The translations under genes were made by a program, and so were the position numbers. A stretch of DNA of 64,000 nucleotides. Origin: Pseudomonas costantinii (GTDB lineage Bacteria; Pseudomonadota; Gammaproteobacteria; Pseudomonadales; Pseudomonadaceae). The stretch covers positions 186,001-250,000 of the forward strand of contig NZ_MDDR01000006.1 of the NCBI RefSeq assembly GCF_001870435.1, in the 5' to 3' direction. Positions 38,019-50,174 of the stretch are shown piece after piece; the first letter of the stretch is position 1; the number at the start of each line of letters is the position of its first letter. Below the pieces are notes generated by a model. The model was given only the letters and a program-made list of their open reading frames with translations. It was not told the DNA's origin and ran no database searches.

Positions 38019-38986
38019 GCCTGCCCAGGCTCGATTTTTCCACGCTGACTCACAACGCTGCCAAATGGCCCTTGCCAGGCAAGGCACTGTTGGGCTGCGC
38101 GCTGGCAGGCTTGGTACTGGTGGTGGGCGATAGTTTGCTGCTGGCCCCATCACGTGAGCGCCAGCGCGCGTTAGGGGCGCAGGAAATGGCCCTGCAACAA
38201 CAACTCGTGGAAAAAACTGGTTTGTCCGCCAGCCTTGAAGAGCGCACCCGTCAGCTCCAGCTGAATCAGGCAGGGGTTGCCGAGCTATTGCGGCAGTTGC
38301 CGAGCGAGTCCGAGGTGCCGGGCTTGCTGGAAGATATTGCTCGGCTGGCCGTTGCCAATGGCTTGATGGTTGAGAGCATCGCGGTGTTGGATGAGCAGAT
38401 TCGGCCGTACTATGTCGAGCAACCCATGCAGATTGGCGCTTCTGGGGCTTTTCACGATCTGGTGACGTTCGTGAATGCTTTGGGTGGCTTGGCGCGAATC
38501 GTCACTGTGCATGATGTCGCGCTTCGGCGTGATGGGGCGCTACTGCGGCTTGAATTGCTGGCCAAGATTTATCGAAGTGCTTCGCTAGGCGATAAATCTG
38601 GCTACGCCGCCAAACAAGGGTCGGGCTTTGTCTACGACCCATCCTCCCTGCGTGACCCGTTTCAGCTGCCCGCATTGCAGGCTGAGCACCTTGGCGGCCA
38701 GCCAGCTCTTGCGCCAGATCTAACTCGGCCAAGGGGTTTGCTGGAAGGTCTGGCGGTCGATCAGTTCGAAATGGTCGGCACGTTGTCCCGAGGCGTGCAG
38801 TCCTTCGCATTATTACGCGTAGCCTCAACGGTGCATCGGCTTGCGGTCGGCGACTATGTGGGGCCGAACCACGGCCGAGTAACGGCTATTCATGACGGCC
38901 ACATCGAGCTGGCCGAGTTGTTCCCCGATGAACAAGGCGCATGGCTGGTGCGCTCGCGAACCCTCGTGTTGAACGTCAACTCATAA
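38015..38986 (+). CDS. PilO-PilP fusion protein
   Basis: A single 323-residue frame joining two normally separate proteins. Residues 1-187 are PilO: membrane helix about 25-43, coiled coil 48-95, ferredoxin-like domain to AKIYR. Residues about 207-320 are PilP: YDPSSLRDPF, LAVDQFEMVGTL, STVHRLAVGDYVGPNHG, and the C-terminal WLVRSRTLVL. Between them (188-206) there is no ATG/GTG with a signal peptide and no lipobox Cys, so the PilP part is not an outer-membrane lipoprotein here but is tethered through the PilO helix. It overlaps pilN by 4 bp and precedes pilQ by 12 bp. Confidence 0.88.
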   Translation: MSLPRLDFSTLTHNAAKWPLPGKALLGCALAGLVLVVGDSLLLAPSRERQRALGAQEMALQQQLVEKTGLSASLEERTRQLQLNQAGVAELLRQLPSESEVPGLLEDIARLAVANGLMVESIAVLDEQIRPYYVEQPMQIGASGAFHDLVTFVNALGGLARIVTVHDVALRRDGALLRLELLAKIYRSASLGDKSGYAAKQGSGFVYDPSSLRDPFQLPALQAEHLGGQPALAPDLTRPRGLLEGLAVDQFEMVGTLSRGVQSFALLRVASTVHRLAVGDYVGPNHGRVTAIHDGHIELAELFPDEQGAWLVRSRTLVLNVNS

Positions 38987-38998
38987 CGGAATCAAACA

Positions 38999-40381
38999 AT
39001 GAAAAGGACTTTCTCGTCCTTCGGTGTGGCGCTATGGATAGCGTTCACGGCACCGATGGCTTTTGCTGTGCCCAATCGTGTGGACCTGATCCAACTGCCG
39101 CCGCCAGGCAAGGCAGTTTCGGGCGTTTATACCGGCGACAAGCTGAGCCTCAACTTCCAGAATATCGAACTGCGCGCGGTGCTGCAGCAGATCGCCGATG
39201 TGGCGGGCCTTAACTTGGTCGCCAGCGACGAGGTGCAGGGTTCAATCACCCTGCGACTCAGGGATGTACCTTGGGATCAGGCGCTGGACCTGGTATTGCA
39301 GACCAAGGGGTTGGATAAACGGGTAAAAGCCGGTGTCTTGCTGGTAGCGCCCGCCGACGAGTTGGCGGCTCGCGAACGGCTGACACTGGAGTCGCGCAAG
39401 CAGATGGCCGAGTTGGCGCCACTGCGTCGGGAGTTGTTGCAGGTCAATTACGCCAAGGCGGCGGACTTGGCCAAGTTGTTCCAATCTGTGACGGGCTTTG
39501 AAGGCGTCACCGATGAGCGCGGCTCGGTGGCAGTGGATGACCGCACCAATAACATCATCGCCTACCAGACCAGCGAACGATTGGAAGAGTTGCGGCGGAT
39601 CGTGGCGCAACTGGATATTCCAGTGCGCCAAGTGATGATCGAAGCGCGGATCGTCGAAGCCAATGTCGATTACGACAAAAGCCTGGGCGTGCGCTGGGGT
39701 GGGCGACTCAATCCCGGAAACTGGGGCGCGGGTGGTATCGGCAAGCCCTTGGCCGAAGGTGCGCAGCCACCGGAAAATTCGCCCAGCTCACCGTTTGTCG
39801 ACTTGGGTTCACTCACCGGTACTTCTGGTGTGGGCATCGCCTTTATCACAGACAACCTGTTGCTGGACCTCGAACTGACCGCCATGGAGAAAACCGGCAA
39901 CGGTGAAATTGTCTCGCAGCCCAAGGTAGTTACCTCCGACAAAGAAACTGCGCGCATCCTCAAGGGCACCGAAATTCCCTATCAGGAGTCCAGTTCCAGC
40001 GGTGCCACCTCCGTGTCTTTCAAAGAGGCCTCGCTCTCGCTGGAGGTGACCCCGCAAATCACCCCCGACAATTGGGTGATCATGGAGGTCAAGGTCACCA
40101 AGGATGAGCCCGATTATCTGAACAAGCTCAACGACGTACCGCCGATCAAGAAAAACGAAGTCAACGCCAAGGTGTTGGTCAAGGATGGCGAGACCATCGT
40201 CATTGGCGGGGTTTTCTCCAATACCCAAAGCAAAGTGGTAGATAAAGTGCCATTTTTGGGCGATGTGCCGTATCTTGGCCGCCTTTTCCGGCGCGATGTG
40301 CTGGCGGAGAAAAAATCCGAGCTGCTGGTATTCCTGACTCCGCGTATTATGAATAACCAGGCGATTGCTGTGAGTCGTTGA
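38999..40381 (+). CDS. pilQ: PilQ-type secretin, short form without AMIN domains
   Basis: A 460-residue outer-membrane secretin; typical Pseudomonas PilQ exceeds 700. A signal peptide (to about residue 23, AFA) is followed after only about 25 residues by the N0/STN domain ([22 protein letters not shown]), an N1/KH-like domain (about 135-205) and the full secretin domain ([22 protein letters not shown] to [10 protein letters not shown]). The AMIN peptidoglycan-binding repeats found before N0 in PilQ are absent, giving a layout like competence secretins such as HofQ. The aroK GTG starts 5 bp after its stop. Confidence 0.9.
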   Translation: MKRTFSSFGVALWIAFTAPMAFAVPNRVDLIQLPPPGKAVSGVYTGDKLSLNFQNIELRAVLQQIADVAGLNLVASDEVQGSITLRLRDVPWDQALDLVLQTKGLDKRVKAGVLLVAPADELAARERLTLESRKQMAELAPLRRELLQVNYAKAADLAKLFQSVTGFEGVTDERGSVAVDDRTNNIIAYQTSERLEELRRIVAQLDIPVRQVMIEARIVEANVDYDKSLGVRWGGRLNPGNWGAGGIGKPLAEGAQPPENSPSSPFVDLGSLTGTSGVGIAFITDNLLLDLELTAMEKTGNGEIVSQPKVVTSDKETARILKGTEIPYQESSSSGATSVSFKEASLSLEVTPQITPDNWVIMEVKVTKDEPDYLNKLNDVPPIKKNEVNAKVLVKDGETIVIGGVFSNTQSKVVDKVPFLGDVPYLGRLFRRDVLAEKKSELLVFLTPRIMNNQAIAVSR

Positions 40382-40385
40382 TTCT

Positions 40386-40904
40386 GTGCGAAATTTGATT
40401 CTTGTAGGACCGATGGGGGCTGGAAAAAGCACCATCGGCCGTTTGCTGGCCAAAGAGCTGCGCCTGCCATTCAAAGACTCCGATAAGGAAATTGAATTGC
40501 GCACGGGCGCCAATATCCCGTGGATCTTCGATAAAGAAGGTGAACTGGGCTTTCGCGACCGCGAGCAGGCGATGATTGCCGAGCTGTGCGGCTGCGATGG
40601 CGTGGTATTGGCCACCGGCGGTGGCGCAGTCATGCGCGATGAAAACCGCCGGGCGCTGCACGCCGGTGGTCGCGTGGTCTATCTGCATGCCTCGGTTGAG
40701 CAGCAGGTGGGTCGCACCGCCCGTGATCGTAATCGCCCGTTACTGCGTACAGCGGACCCTGCAAAAACCTTGCGGGACTTGCTGGCGCTGCGCGATCCGC
40801 TCTATCGGGAAATCGCCGATCTGGTGGTGGAAACCGATGAGCGGCCGCCACGGATGGTCGTTCTCGACATTCTCGAGCGCTTGCAGCAATTGCCACCCCG
40901 TTAA
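40386..40904 (+). CDS. aroK: AroK, shikimate kinase
   Basis: A 172-residue P-loop kinase for the fifth shikimate-pathway step. GTG start at 40386; Walker [10 protein letters not shown], shikimate-binding DSDKEIE and [14 protein letters not shown], and lid RDRNRPLL are present. It follows pilQ directly, and expression is probably coupled to it. Confidence 0.97.
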   Translation: MRNLILVGPMGAGKSTIGRLLAKELRLPFKDSDKEIELRTGANIPWIFDKEGELGFRDREQAMIAELCGCDGVVLATGGGAVMRDENRRALHAGGRVVYLHASVEQQVGRTARDRNRPLLRTADPAKTLRDLLALRDPLYREIADLVVETDERPPRMVVLDILERLQQLPPR

Positions 40905-41028
40905 AGCCAGGCCAGAAATGCGCTATTCTCGGCGGCGCGTCATCACCCTTTGAGGTGTGGCGTAGAGCCATCAGGCAACGTCAGATCCGAGCGTTGCCGA
41001 TCGTAAATATATCTTCACGCGGGGACAC

Positions 41029-42129
41029 ATGCAGACACTTAAGGTTGATCTAGGCGAGCGCAGCTACCCAATCCATATTGGCGAAGGTTTGTTGGACCAA
41101 CCCGAGTTGCTTGCACCGCATATTGCCGGGCGGCAAGTGGCGATCATCTCCAACGAAACGGTCGCGCCGCTGTATCTTGAGCGTCTGAGCCGCAGCCTTG
41201 CTGCCTATTCGGTGATCTCGGTGATCTTGCCTGACGGCGAAGCCCACAAGAACTGGGAAACCCTGCAACTGATCTTTGATGGCCTGCTGACCGCTCGTCA
41301 TGATCGTCGAACCACCGTGATCGCTCTGGGCGGCGGTGTGATCGGCGATATGGCCGGTTTTGCGGCAGCCTGCTACCAGCGTGGTGTGGACTTTATCCAG
41401 GTGCCGACCACCTTGTTGTCCCAGGTCGATTCGTCGGTGGGCGGCAAGACCGGTATCAACCACCCGCTGGGCAAGAATATGGTTGGCGCGTTCTACCAGC
41501 CCAACGCCGTGCTGATTGACACCGCGACCCTCAACACCTTGCCGCCGCGCGAGCTGTCGGCGGGCTTGGCGGAAGTCATCAAATACGGACTGATCTGCGA
41601 CGAGCCCTTCCTGACCTGGCTCGAAGAGCATGTAGATGCTCTGCGCGCCCTGGACCAGGTGGCGCTGACCGAAGCGATTTCCCGCTCTTGCGCCGCCAAG
41701 GCGCTGGTGGTGAATGCCGACGAACGGGAGTCCGGCGTACGGGCCACCTTGAACTTGGGCCATACCTTCGGCCATGCGATCGAAACGCACATGGGCTATG
41801 GTGTGTGGTTGCATGGGGAAGCCGTAGCGGCTGGCACTGTGATGGCATTGGAAATGTCGCAGCGCCTGGGCTGGATCAGCGCCCAGGAGCGGGATCGCGG
41901 CATCCGCCTGTTCCTGCGCGCCGGCTTGCCGGTCATCCCTCCGGAAGAGATGACCGAGGCGGATTTCCTCGAACATATGGCAATAGACAAGAAAGTGATC
42001 GACGGTCGACTGCGACTGGTGCTGCTGCGCCATATGGGCGAAGCGGTGGTGACCGACGATTATCCGAAAGAGATTTTACAGGCCACGCTGGGAGCGGATT
42101 ACCGCGCCCTGGCCCAGCTTAAAGGTTAA
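41029..42129 (+). CDS. aroB: AroB, 3-dehydroquinate synthase
   Basis: A 366-residue NAD- and metal-dependent enzyme of the shikimate pathway. It shows [38 protein letters not shown] and [12 protein letters not shown] with metal-binding His residues. CGCGGGGA precedes the ATG. A hairpin (GGCAACG...CGTTGCC, 40974-40998) stands between aroK and aroB. Confidence 0.98.
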   Translation: MQTLKVDLGERSYPIHIGEGLLDQPELLAPHIAGRQVAIISNETVAPLYLERLSRSLAAYSVISVILPDGEAHKNWETLQLIFDGLLTARHDRRTTVIALGGGVIGDMAGFAAACYQRGVDFIQVPTTLLSQVDSSVGGKTGINHPLGKNMVGAFYQPNAVLIDTATLNTLPPRELSAGLAEVIKYGLICDEPFLTWLEEHVDALRALDQVALTEAISRSCAAKALVVNADERESGVRATLNLGHTFGHAIETHMGYGVWLHGEAVAAGTVMALEMSQRLGWISAQERDRGIRLFLRAGLPVIPPEEMTEADFLEHMAIDKKVIDGRLRLVLLRHMGEAVVTDDYPKEILQATLGADYRALAQLKG

Positions 42130-42139
42130 TAAGATCCCG

Positions 42140-43702
42140 ATGACTAGTTTGCATGCCGACGAGGCCTTCCTCGGCCATTACCAGTTAAGCCACGACCCCT
42201 TTGCTCCTCGGGTGCCGGGCTTCAAATTTTTCCCTGCCCAGCGCAAGCCGGTACTTGGCCAATTGCACCATCTGGCGCGCTACAGCCAGCTGCTGTTGGT
42301 GGTGACAGGCCCGCTGGGCAGTGGCAAGACCTTGCTGCGTCAGGCGCTGGTCGCCAGCACCAACAAGCAATCGGTGCAGAGCGTGGTGGTGTCGGCCCGT
42401 GGTGCGGGTGATGCGGCAGGTGTGTTGCGCCAAGTGGCCCAAGCCCTGAGTGTGTCCACGGCTGAGCCGAACGCGATCCTCAAGCAAGTCGTGCAGCTTG
42501 GCTTGACCGGTCAGGAAGTCTACTTGCTGGTGGACGACGCCGAGCAGCTCGACGAATCTGCCCTGGAAGCGCTGTTGGCGCTGGCGGCGGGCACGCCGGA
42601 AGGTCGCCCGCACGTGTTCCTGTTTGGTGAATCGTCGTTGATCGCCGATCTGGAGCAGATCAGCGGCGAACAGGAACTGTTCCACGTCATCGAATTGCAG
42701 CCATACGAAGAGGAAGAAACCCGCGAATACCTGGCTCAACGCCTTGAGGGCGCAGGGGCCGGTATCGAACTTTTCTCCGCTTCGCAGATCTCTGATATTC
42801 ACGAAAGCTCCGACGGCTGGCCTGGCACCATCAACCAGGTCGCCCGGGATGCCTTGATCGAAGCCATGATTGCTAGCCGCTCTGCGGTCAAGCGTCCAAA
42901 GATGGGGTTCACTATGCCTAAGAAGCACGTATTGGCGATTTCTGCCGTTGTCGTGGTCGCTGTCGCCGCCGCCTGGTTGATCCCAGGTCGTAGCAAGGCC
43001 CCCGCCACCGCTGGCGCGCCAACCGAACAGGCGCAGTTGCCACTGGGCAAGCCTACGCCAAACGTCGAGTTCGCCAACTCCGGCCAACCGACCAACCTGC
43101 CGATGGTCGGCCAACCGGTGATGCGCGGCCCGCTCGCCGAAGAAGCCGGTGGTATCTCCGAAGGCGACGACGGTGTGCCGGTGGCAGGCTCCAGTGCTAC
43201 ACCTCCGACCGTGACCACTACCGCACCGCCTGCAGGCGTTCCGGCTGGCCCGGCAGCGACCCCAGCTGCCAAGCCGACTCCTGCACCGACTGTCGCCGCC
43301 GCGAAGCCGGCTCCGGTCGCTAAGCCTGTCGCACCTGCACCAGTGGCCAAGCCTGCTCCAGCGGCCAAGCCGATTGAAAAACCAGCCGCCACCGTTGCCA
43401 AGGCTGGCGCTACCGGCAGCAGCTGGTACACCAGCCAACCTGCTGGCCATTTTGTGGTGCAGATCCTCGGCACCAGTTCCGAAGCCAATGCCCAGGCCTT
43501 CGTAAAAGAGCAGGGCGGCGAGTACCGTTATTTCAAGAAAGTGCTCAACGGCAAGCCTCTCTACGTGATCACCTACGGTAGCTTCCCAAGCCGTGCAGCA
43601 GCCGATTCCGCTATCAAGGCCTTGCCAGCGAAGGTTCAGGCTGGTAAACCTTGGCCTCGCACTGTCGCCAGCGTCCAACAGGAACTGGCAACAACTCGCT
43701 GA
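42140..43702 (+). CDS. DamX-like AAA ATPase/SPOR protein
   Basis: A 520-residue protein. An N-terminal AAA-type ATPase domain (Walker A GPLGSGKTLL; Walker B YLLVDDAEQL) spans about 1-245. One membrane helix (HVLAISAVVVVAVAAAWLIPG, near 255-275) is followed by a long Pro/Ala/Lys linker and a C-terminal SPOR domain (about 440-515: HFVVQILGTSSEANAQAF; YVITYGSFPSRAAAD). Position after aroKB and domain content match DamX, which localises to the division septum. A GC hairpin (43709-43729) follows the stop. Confidence 0.9.
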   Translation: MTSLHADEAFLGHYQLSHDPFAPRVPGFKFFPAQRKPVLGQLHHLARYSQLLLVVTGPLGSGKTLLRQALVASTNKQSVQSVVVSARGAGDAAGVLRQVAQALSVSTAEPNAILKQVVQLGLTGQEVYLLVDDAEQLDESALEALLALAAGTPEGRPHVFLFGESSLIADLEQISGEQELFHVIELQPYEEEETREYLAQRLEGAGAGIELFSASQISDIHESSDGWPGTINQVARDALIEAMIASRSAVKRPKMGFTMPKKHVLAISAVVVVAVAAAWLIPGRSKAPATAGAPTEQAQLPLGKPTPNVEFANSGQPTNLPMVGQPVMRGPLAEEAGGISEGDDGVPVAGSSATPPTVTTTAPPAGVPAGPAATPAAKPTPAPTVAAAKPAPVAKPVAPAPVAKPAPAAKPIEKPAATVAKAGATGSSWYTSQPAGHFVVQILGTSSEANAQAFVKEQGGEYRYFKKVLNGKPLYVITYGSFPSRAAADSAIKALPAKVQAGKPWPRTVASVQQELATTR

Positions 43703-44054
43703 AGATTCGGCGGCCTTACCCAGGCCGCCTCTCCCGGCACCTCAAAAAAATCCGCAAGTGCGTGCTGCCCTCAAGGCCGCGCGCTTTGTGGTGTCTGCGT
43801 CACAGTGGCTTTTGAGTCGTAGCGGTCCGAACTAAAAAAGTTTTGACTAGCACAGCATATCGCTTTAAACCTTTCATAAATGCGACATAGATTTGCGACA
43901 TTTCGTCGCTAAATTTGTGAGCGTCCGTGTCGGTGTGTACAATGACCTCCCTTTTGCCCCCGCTAAGCCGGCGTACGTTCGGCGTGGAAGGTAACCGGTT
44001 GAATTGAAAAGAAATTTGCCTCGATATAAGAGGCAGCCTGGTGAGAAAGTGTCT
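43703..44054 (+). other. Intergenic region upstream of gltB: terminator, direct repeats, promoter, leader
   Basis: This 352-bp gap holds no credible gene. Seen from left to right: a 7-bp GC hairpin for the damX end (GGCGGCC TTACCCA GGCCGCC, 43709-43729); an AT-richer stretch with two direct repeats TGCGACAT at 43881 and 43894 and an inverted-like GTCGCT at 43905; the promoter described separately; then a leader of about 110 nt before the gltB ATG. Confidence 0.7.
43915..43943 (+). promoter_or_regulatory. Candidate sigma-70 promoter of gltBD
   Basis: TTGTGA, 17 nt, TACAAT, ending 111 bp before the gltB ATG. The two TGCGACAT repeats lie just upstream, a natural place for an activator or repressor site. 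Confidence 0.6.
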
Positions 44055-47000
44055 ATGAAAGCAGGTCTGTACCAACCCGATGAATTCAAGGATAACTGCG
44101 GTTTCGGCCTGATAGCCCATATGCAGGGCGAGCCCAGTCATACCCTTTTGCAAACGGCCATCGAGGCCCTGACCTGCATGACCCACCGCGGTGGGATCAA
44201 CGCCGACGGCAAGACCGGTGACGGTTGTGGCTTGCTGATTCAAAAGCCCGACCAGTTCCTGCGCGCTGTCGCAAAAGAGCATTTTGCTGTCGACCTGCCC
44301 AAGCAATACGCTGTGGGCATGGTGTTCTTTAACCAGGACCCGGTTAAAGCACAAGCCGCTCGCGAAAACATGAACCGCGAAATCCTCGCCGCCGGCCTGC
44401 AACTTGTCGGCTGGCGCAAAGTGCCGATCGACACCAGCGTGCTTGGCCGCCTGGCCCTCGAGCGCCTGCCGCAGATCGAACAAGTGTTCATCGCAGGCGA
44501 CGGCCTGAGCGATCAGGACATGGCGATCAAGCTGTTCACGTCGCGTCGTCGTTCGTCCGTGGCCAACGCCGCCGACACCGACCACTACATCTGCAGCTTT
44601 TCCCACAAGACCATTATTTATAAAGGCCTGATGATGCCGGCGGATTTGACCGCCTTCTATCCAGACCTTAAAGACGAGCGTCTGCAAACCGCAATCTGCG
44701 TGTTCCACCAGCGCTTCTCCACCAACACCCTGCCGAAATGGCCGCTGGCTCAGCCGTTCCGCTTCCTCGCCCACAACGGCGAGATCAACACCATCACCGG
44801 CAACCGCAACTGGGCTGTGGCCCGTCGCACCAAGTTCGCCAACGATTTGATGGACCTCGAAGAGCTCGGCCCGCTGGTTAACCGCGTGGGTTCCGACTCT
44901 TCCAGCATGGACAACATGCTCGAACTGATGGTCACCGGCGGCATCGACCTGTTCCGTGGCGTGCGCATGATCATTCCGCCAGCGTGGCAGAACGTTGAGA
45001 CCATGGACCCCGACCTGCGGGCGTTCTATGAGTACAACTCGATGCACATGGAACCGTGGGACGGCCCGGCCGGCGTGGTAATGACCGACGGTCGCTACGC
45101 GGTGTGCCTGCTCGACCGTAACGGTCTGCGCCCGGCGCGTTGGGTTACCACTACCAACGGTTTTATCACCCTGGCGTCGGAAATCGGCGTGTGGGACTAC
45201 AAGCCCGAAGACGTTATTGCCAAAGGTCGCGTAGGCCCTGGCCAGATCCTGGCCGTGGACACTGAAACCGGTCAGATCCTCGACACTGATGCCATCGACA
45301 ACCGCTTGAAGTCGCGTCACCCGTACAAGCAATGGCTGCGCAAGAACGCCCTGCGTATCCAGGCGACCATGGAAGACAACGACCACGGTTCGGCTTTCTA
45401 TGACGTCGACCAGCTCAAGCAGTACATGAAGATGTACCAGGTCACGTTCGAAGAGCGCGACCAAGTGCTGCGTCCGCTTGGCGAGCAAGGCTACGAGGCC
45501 GTCGGCTCCATGGGCGATGACACGCCGATGGCCGTGCTGTCCCAGCGCGTGCGTACGCCGTACGACTATTTCCGCCAGCAGTTCGCTCAGGTGACCAACC
45601 CACCGATCGACCCGCTGCGCGAAGCCATCGTGATGTCCCTGGAAGTGTGCCTCGGTGCCGAGCGCAACATCTTCCAGGAATCGCCTGAGCATGCGTCCCG
45701 CGTAATCCTCAGTTCGCCTGTGGTTTCTCCGGCCAAGTGGCGCTCGTTGATGACCCTGGATCGCCCAGGCTTCGACCGCCAGATCATCGACCTGAACTAC
45801 GACGAGAGCCTCGGCCTTGAAGCCGCTGTGCGCAACGTCGCCGACCAGGCCGAAGAAGCCGTGCGCGCCGGTCGTACCCAGATCGTACTGACCGACCGCC
45901 ATATCGCCCCAGGCAAGTTGCCGATCCACGCATCCCTGGCCACCGGCGCGGTACACCACCGCCTGACCGAAAAAGGTCTGCGTTGCGACTCCAACATCCT
46001 CGTGGAAACCGCCACCGCCCGCGACCCGCATCACTTTGCGGTGCTGATCGGTTTCGGCGCCTCGGCGGTGTACCCGTTCCTCGCGTACGAAGTGCTGGGT
46101 GACCTGATCCGTACCGGTGAAGTGCTGGGCGACCTCTATGAGGTGTTCAAGAACTACCGTAAGGGCATCACCAAGGGCCTGTTGAAGATCCTGTCGAAGA
46201 TGGGCATCTCCACCGTCACGTCCTATCGCGGCGCTCAGTTGTTCGAAGCGATCGGCTTGTCCGAAGAAGTTTGCGACCTGAGCTTCCGTGGCGTACCAAG
46301 CCGCATCAAGGGCGCACGTTTCGTCGACATTGAGGCCGAACAGAAAGCCCTGGCGGCCGAAGCCTGGAGCGCGCGCAAGCCGATCCAGCAAGGCGGCCTG
46401 CTGAAGTTCGTGCACGGTGGCGAATACCACGCGTACAACCCGGACGTGGTCAACACCCTGCAAGCCGCCGTGCAGCAGGGCGACTACGCCAAGTTCAAGG
46501 AATACACCGCGCTGGTGGATAACCGCCCGGTGTCGATGATCCGTGACCTGTTCAAGGTGAAAACCCTGGACACGCCTCTGGCTATCAGCGAAATCGAACC
46601 ACTGGAGTCGATCCTCAAGCGCTTCGACTCCGCCGGTATTTCCCTGGGCGCCTTGTCGCCTGAGGCTCACGAAGCCCTGGCCGAAGCCATGAACCGCCTG
46701 GGTGCGCGTTCCAACTCCGGTGAAGGCGGTGAAGACCCGGCGCGCTACGGCACCATCAAGAGCTCGAAAATCAAGCAGGTGGCGACTGGCCGTTTCGGTG
46801 TGACCCCGGAATACCTGGTCAACGCCGAAGTGTTGCAGATCAAGGTTGCCCAGGGCGCCAAGCCCGGTGAAGGCGGCCAGCTGCCAGGCGGCAAGGTCAA
46901 CGGTTTGATCGCCAAACTGCGTTATGCAGTACCGGGCGTGACCCTGATTTCGCCACCACCGCACCACGACATCTACTCGATTGAAGATTTGTCGCAGCTG

Positions 47001-48500
47001 ATTTTCGACTTGAAACAAGTCAACCCGCAGGCCCTGGTCTCGGTGAAATTGGTAGCAGAAGCTGGCGTGGGCACCATCGCCGCCGGTGTGGCCAAGGCCT
47101 ATGCCGACCTGATCACCATCTCCGGCTACGACGGCGGTACCGGCGCATCGCCGCTGACCTCCATCAAGTACGCCGGCGCACCGTGGGAACTCGGCCTGGC
47201 TGAAACTCACCAGACCCTGCGCGGCAACGACCTGCGCGGCAAGGTTCGGGTACAGACCGACGGCGGCCTGAAAACCGGCCTCGACGTGATCAAGGCTGCG
47301 ATCCTTGGCGCCGAAAGCTTCGGTTTTGGTACTGCGCCAATGATCGCCCTGGGCTGCAAATACCTGCGCATCTGCCACCTGAACAACTGCGCCACCGGCG
47401 TTGCGACGCAGAACGAAAAGCTGCGTAAAGATCACTACATCGGCACCGTCGACATGGTGGTGAATTTCTTCACCTATGTCGCCGAAGAAACCCGTGAGTG
47501 GTTGGCCAAGCTGGGCGTGCGCTCGCTGGAAGAGCTGATCGGCCGTACCGATCTGCTGGACATCCTCGAAGGCCAGACCGCCAAGCAACAGCATCTGGAC
47601 CTGACGCCGCTGTTGGGCAGCGACCACATCCCGGCAGACAAGCCACAATTCTGCCAGGTTGACCGCAACCCACCGTTCGACAAAGGCCTGTTGGCCGAGA
47701 AGATGGTCGAGATGGCCAGCTCCTCGATCAACGACGCCAGCGGTGGCGAATTCGTCCTGGATATCTGCAACTGCGACCGTTCCATCGGCGCCCGCATCTC
47801 CGGCGAAATCGCTCGCAAGCATGGCAACCAGGGGATGGCGAAAGCGCCGATCACCTTCCGCTTCAAGGGCACTGCGGGCCAGAGCTTCGGCGTGTGGAAC
47901 GCCGGTGGCCTGCACATGTACCTGGAAGGCGACGCCAACGACTACGTGGGCAAGGGCATGACCGGCGGCAAGCTGGTGATCGTTCCGCCTAAAGGCAGCG
48001 TCTACAAGACCCAGGACAGTGCCATTATCGGTAACACCTGCTTGTACGGCGCCACGGGTGGCAAGCTGTTCGCCGCCGGTACTGCCGGTGAGCGTTTCGC
48101 CGTGCGTAACTCCGGTGCTCACACCGTGGTGGAAGGCACTGGCGATCACTGCTGCGAGTACATGACCGGGGGCTTTGTCGCAGTATTGGGCAAGACCGGT
48201 TACAACTTCGGTTCGGGCATGACCGGCGGTTTCGCCTATGTGCTTGACCAGGACAACACCTTCGTCGACAAGGTCAACCACGAGTTGGTCGAGATCCAGC
48301 GGATCAGCGGCGAAGCCATGGAATCCTACCGGAACCACTTGCAACACGTGCTGGACGAGTACGTCGAGGAAACAGGCAGCGAATGGGGTCGTAACCTCGC
48401 TGAAAACCTTGATGATTACCTGCGTCGTTTCTGGCTGGTCAAGCCCAAGGCTGCCAACCTGAAATCGTTGCTTTCCAGCATCCGTGCCAACCCGCAGTGA
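44055..48500 (+). CDS. gltB: Glutamate synthase (NADPH) large subunit
   Basis: A 1481-residue ferredoxin-like GOGAT alpha subunit that makes two glutamates from glutamine and 2-oxoglutarate. The start [19 protein letters not shown] is used; Cys15 becomes the N-terminal nucleophile of the class II glutaminase after propeptide removal. The FMN/synthase domain has [10 protein letters not shown] and [10 protein letters not shown], the 3Fe-4S cysteines are in [12 protein letters not shown], and the C-terminal beta-helix has the repeated GG-rich motifs ([21 protein letters not shown]). It forms an operon with gltD 32 bp downstream. Confidence 0.98.
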   Translation: MKAGLYQPDEFKDNCGFGLIAHMQGEPSHTLLQTAIEALTCMTHRGGINADGKTGDGCGLLIQKPDQFLRAVAKEHFAVDLPKQYAVGMVFFNQDPVKAQAARENMNREILAAGLQLVGWRKVPIDTSVLGRLALERLPQIEQVFIAGDGLSDQDMAIKLFTSRRRSSVANAADTDHYICSFSHKTIIYKGLMMPADLTAFYPDLKDERLQTAICVFHQRFSTNTLPKWPLAQPFRFLAHNGEINTITGNRNWAVARRTKFANDLMDLEELGPLVNRVGSDSSSMDNMLELMVTGGIDLFRGVRMIIPPAWQNVETMDPDLRAFYEYNSMHMEPWDGPAGVVMTDGRYAVCLLDRNGLRPARWVTTTNGFITLASEIGVWDYKPEDVIAKGRVGPGQILAVDTETGQILDTDAIDNRLKSRHPYKQWLRKNALRIQATMEDNDHGSAFYDVDQLKQYMKMYQVTFEERDQVLRPLGEQGYEAVGSMGDDTPMAVLSQRVRTPYDYFRQQFAQVTNPPIDPLREAIVMSLEVCLGAERNIFQESPEHASRVILSSPVVSPAKWRSLMTLDRPGFDRQIIDLNYDESLGLEAAVRNVADQAEEAVRAGRTQIVLTDRHIAPGKLPIHASLATGAVHHRLTEKGLRCDSNILVETATARDPHHFAVLIGFGASAVYPFLAYEVLGDLIRTGEVLGDLYEVFKNYRKGITKGLLKILSKMGISTVTSYRGAQLFEAIGLSEEVCDLSFRGVPSRIKGARFVDIEAEQKALAAEAWSARKPIQQGGLLKFVHGGEYHAYNPDVVNTLQAAVQQGDYAKFKEYTALVDNRPVSMIRDLFKVKTLDTPLAISEIEPLESILKRFDSAGISLGALSPEAHEALAEAMNRLGARSNSGEGGEDPARYGTIKSSKIKQVATGRFGVTPEYLVNAEVLQIKVAQGAKPGEGGQLPGGKVNGLIAKLRYAVPGVTLISPPPHHDIYSIEDLSQLIFDLKQVNPQALVSVKLVAEAGVGTIAAGVAKAYADLITISGYDGGTGASPLTSIKYAGAPWELGLAETHQTLRGNDLRGKVRVQTDGGLKTGLDVIKAAILGAESFGFGTAPMIALGCKYLRICHLNNCATGVATQNEKLRKDHYIGTVDMVVNFFTYVAEETREWLAKLGVRSLEELIGRTDLLDILEGQTAKQQHLDLTPLLGSDHIPADKPQFCQVDRNPPFDKGLLAEKMVEMASSSINDASGGEFVLDICNCDRSIGARISGEIARKHGNQGMAKAPITFRFKGTAGQSFGVWNAGGLHMYLEGDANDYVGKGMTGGKLVIVPPKGSVYKTQDSAIIGNTCLYGATGGKLFAAGTAGERFAVRNSGAHTVVEGTGDHCCEYMTGGFVAVLGKTGYNFGSGMTGGFAYVLDQDNTFVDKVNHELVEIQRISGEAMESYRNHLQHVLDEYVEETGSEWGRNLAENLDDYLRRFWLVKPKAANLKSLLSSIRANPQ

Positions 48501-48523
48501 TATGCGCCTGAACAGTTTGATGA

Positions 48524-49951
<1,428 letters not shown>

Positions 49952-49952
49952 T

Positions 49953-50061
49953 GATCGTTCCCACGCTCTGCGTGGGCATGCAGCCAGGGACGCTCTGCGT
50001 CCCGACTGGCGTGACGCGGAGCGTCACAGGAGGCGTTACCACGCGGAGCGTGGGAACGATC
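49953..50061. repeat. Composite palindromic intergenic repeat (GATCGTTCCCACGC type), copy 2
   Basis: It begins GATCGTTCCCACGCTCTGCG and ends GCGGAGCGTGGGAACGATC, with inner units GGGACGCTCTGCGTCCC and GTGACGCGGAGCGTCAC. It starts 1 bp after gltD. Outer arms match copy 1 at 5242-5347, with differences in the middle. Confidence 0.85.
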
Positions 50062-50100
50062 TTGCAGCGGCATTACCGCGACAAATTGACCCGATAGACA

Positions 50101-50126
50101 AAAGGCACGGCTCATACCGTGCCTTT
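50101..50126 (+). terminator. Terminator of gltBD
   Basis: AAAGGCACGG, loop CTCATA, CCGTGCCTTTT: 10-bp stem with T4, after the repeat and before hemE. Confidence 0.8.
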
Positions 50127-50174
50127 TGCGTCGCGCTCTGAGAAAATGCCCGCACTTTTTTTGCGGATGCCGAC

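Noticed and set aside
38570..38660. A separate start for PilP inside the fused frame
   Set aside because: No ATG/GTG with a ribosome site, signal peptide or lipobox Cys lies between the PilO and PilP parts.
43800..48347. A 1515-residue open frame on the minus strand
   Set aside because: It lies wholly opposite gltB, has no recognisable domain, and its composition (His, Gln, Val, Gly rich) is that of a mirror frame of a high-GC gene.
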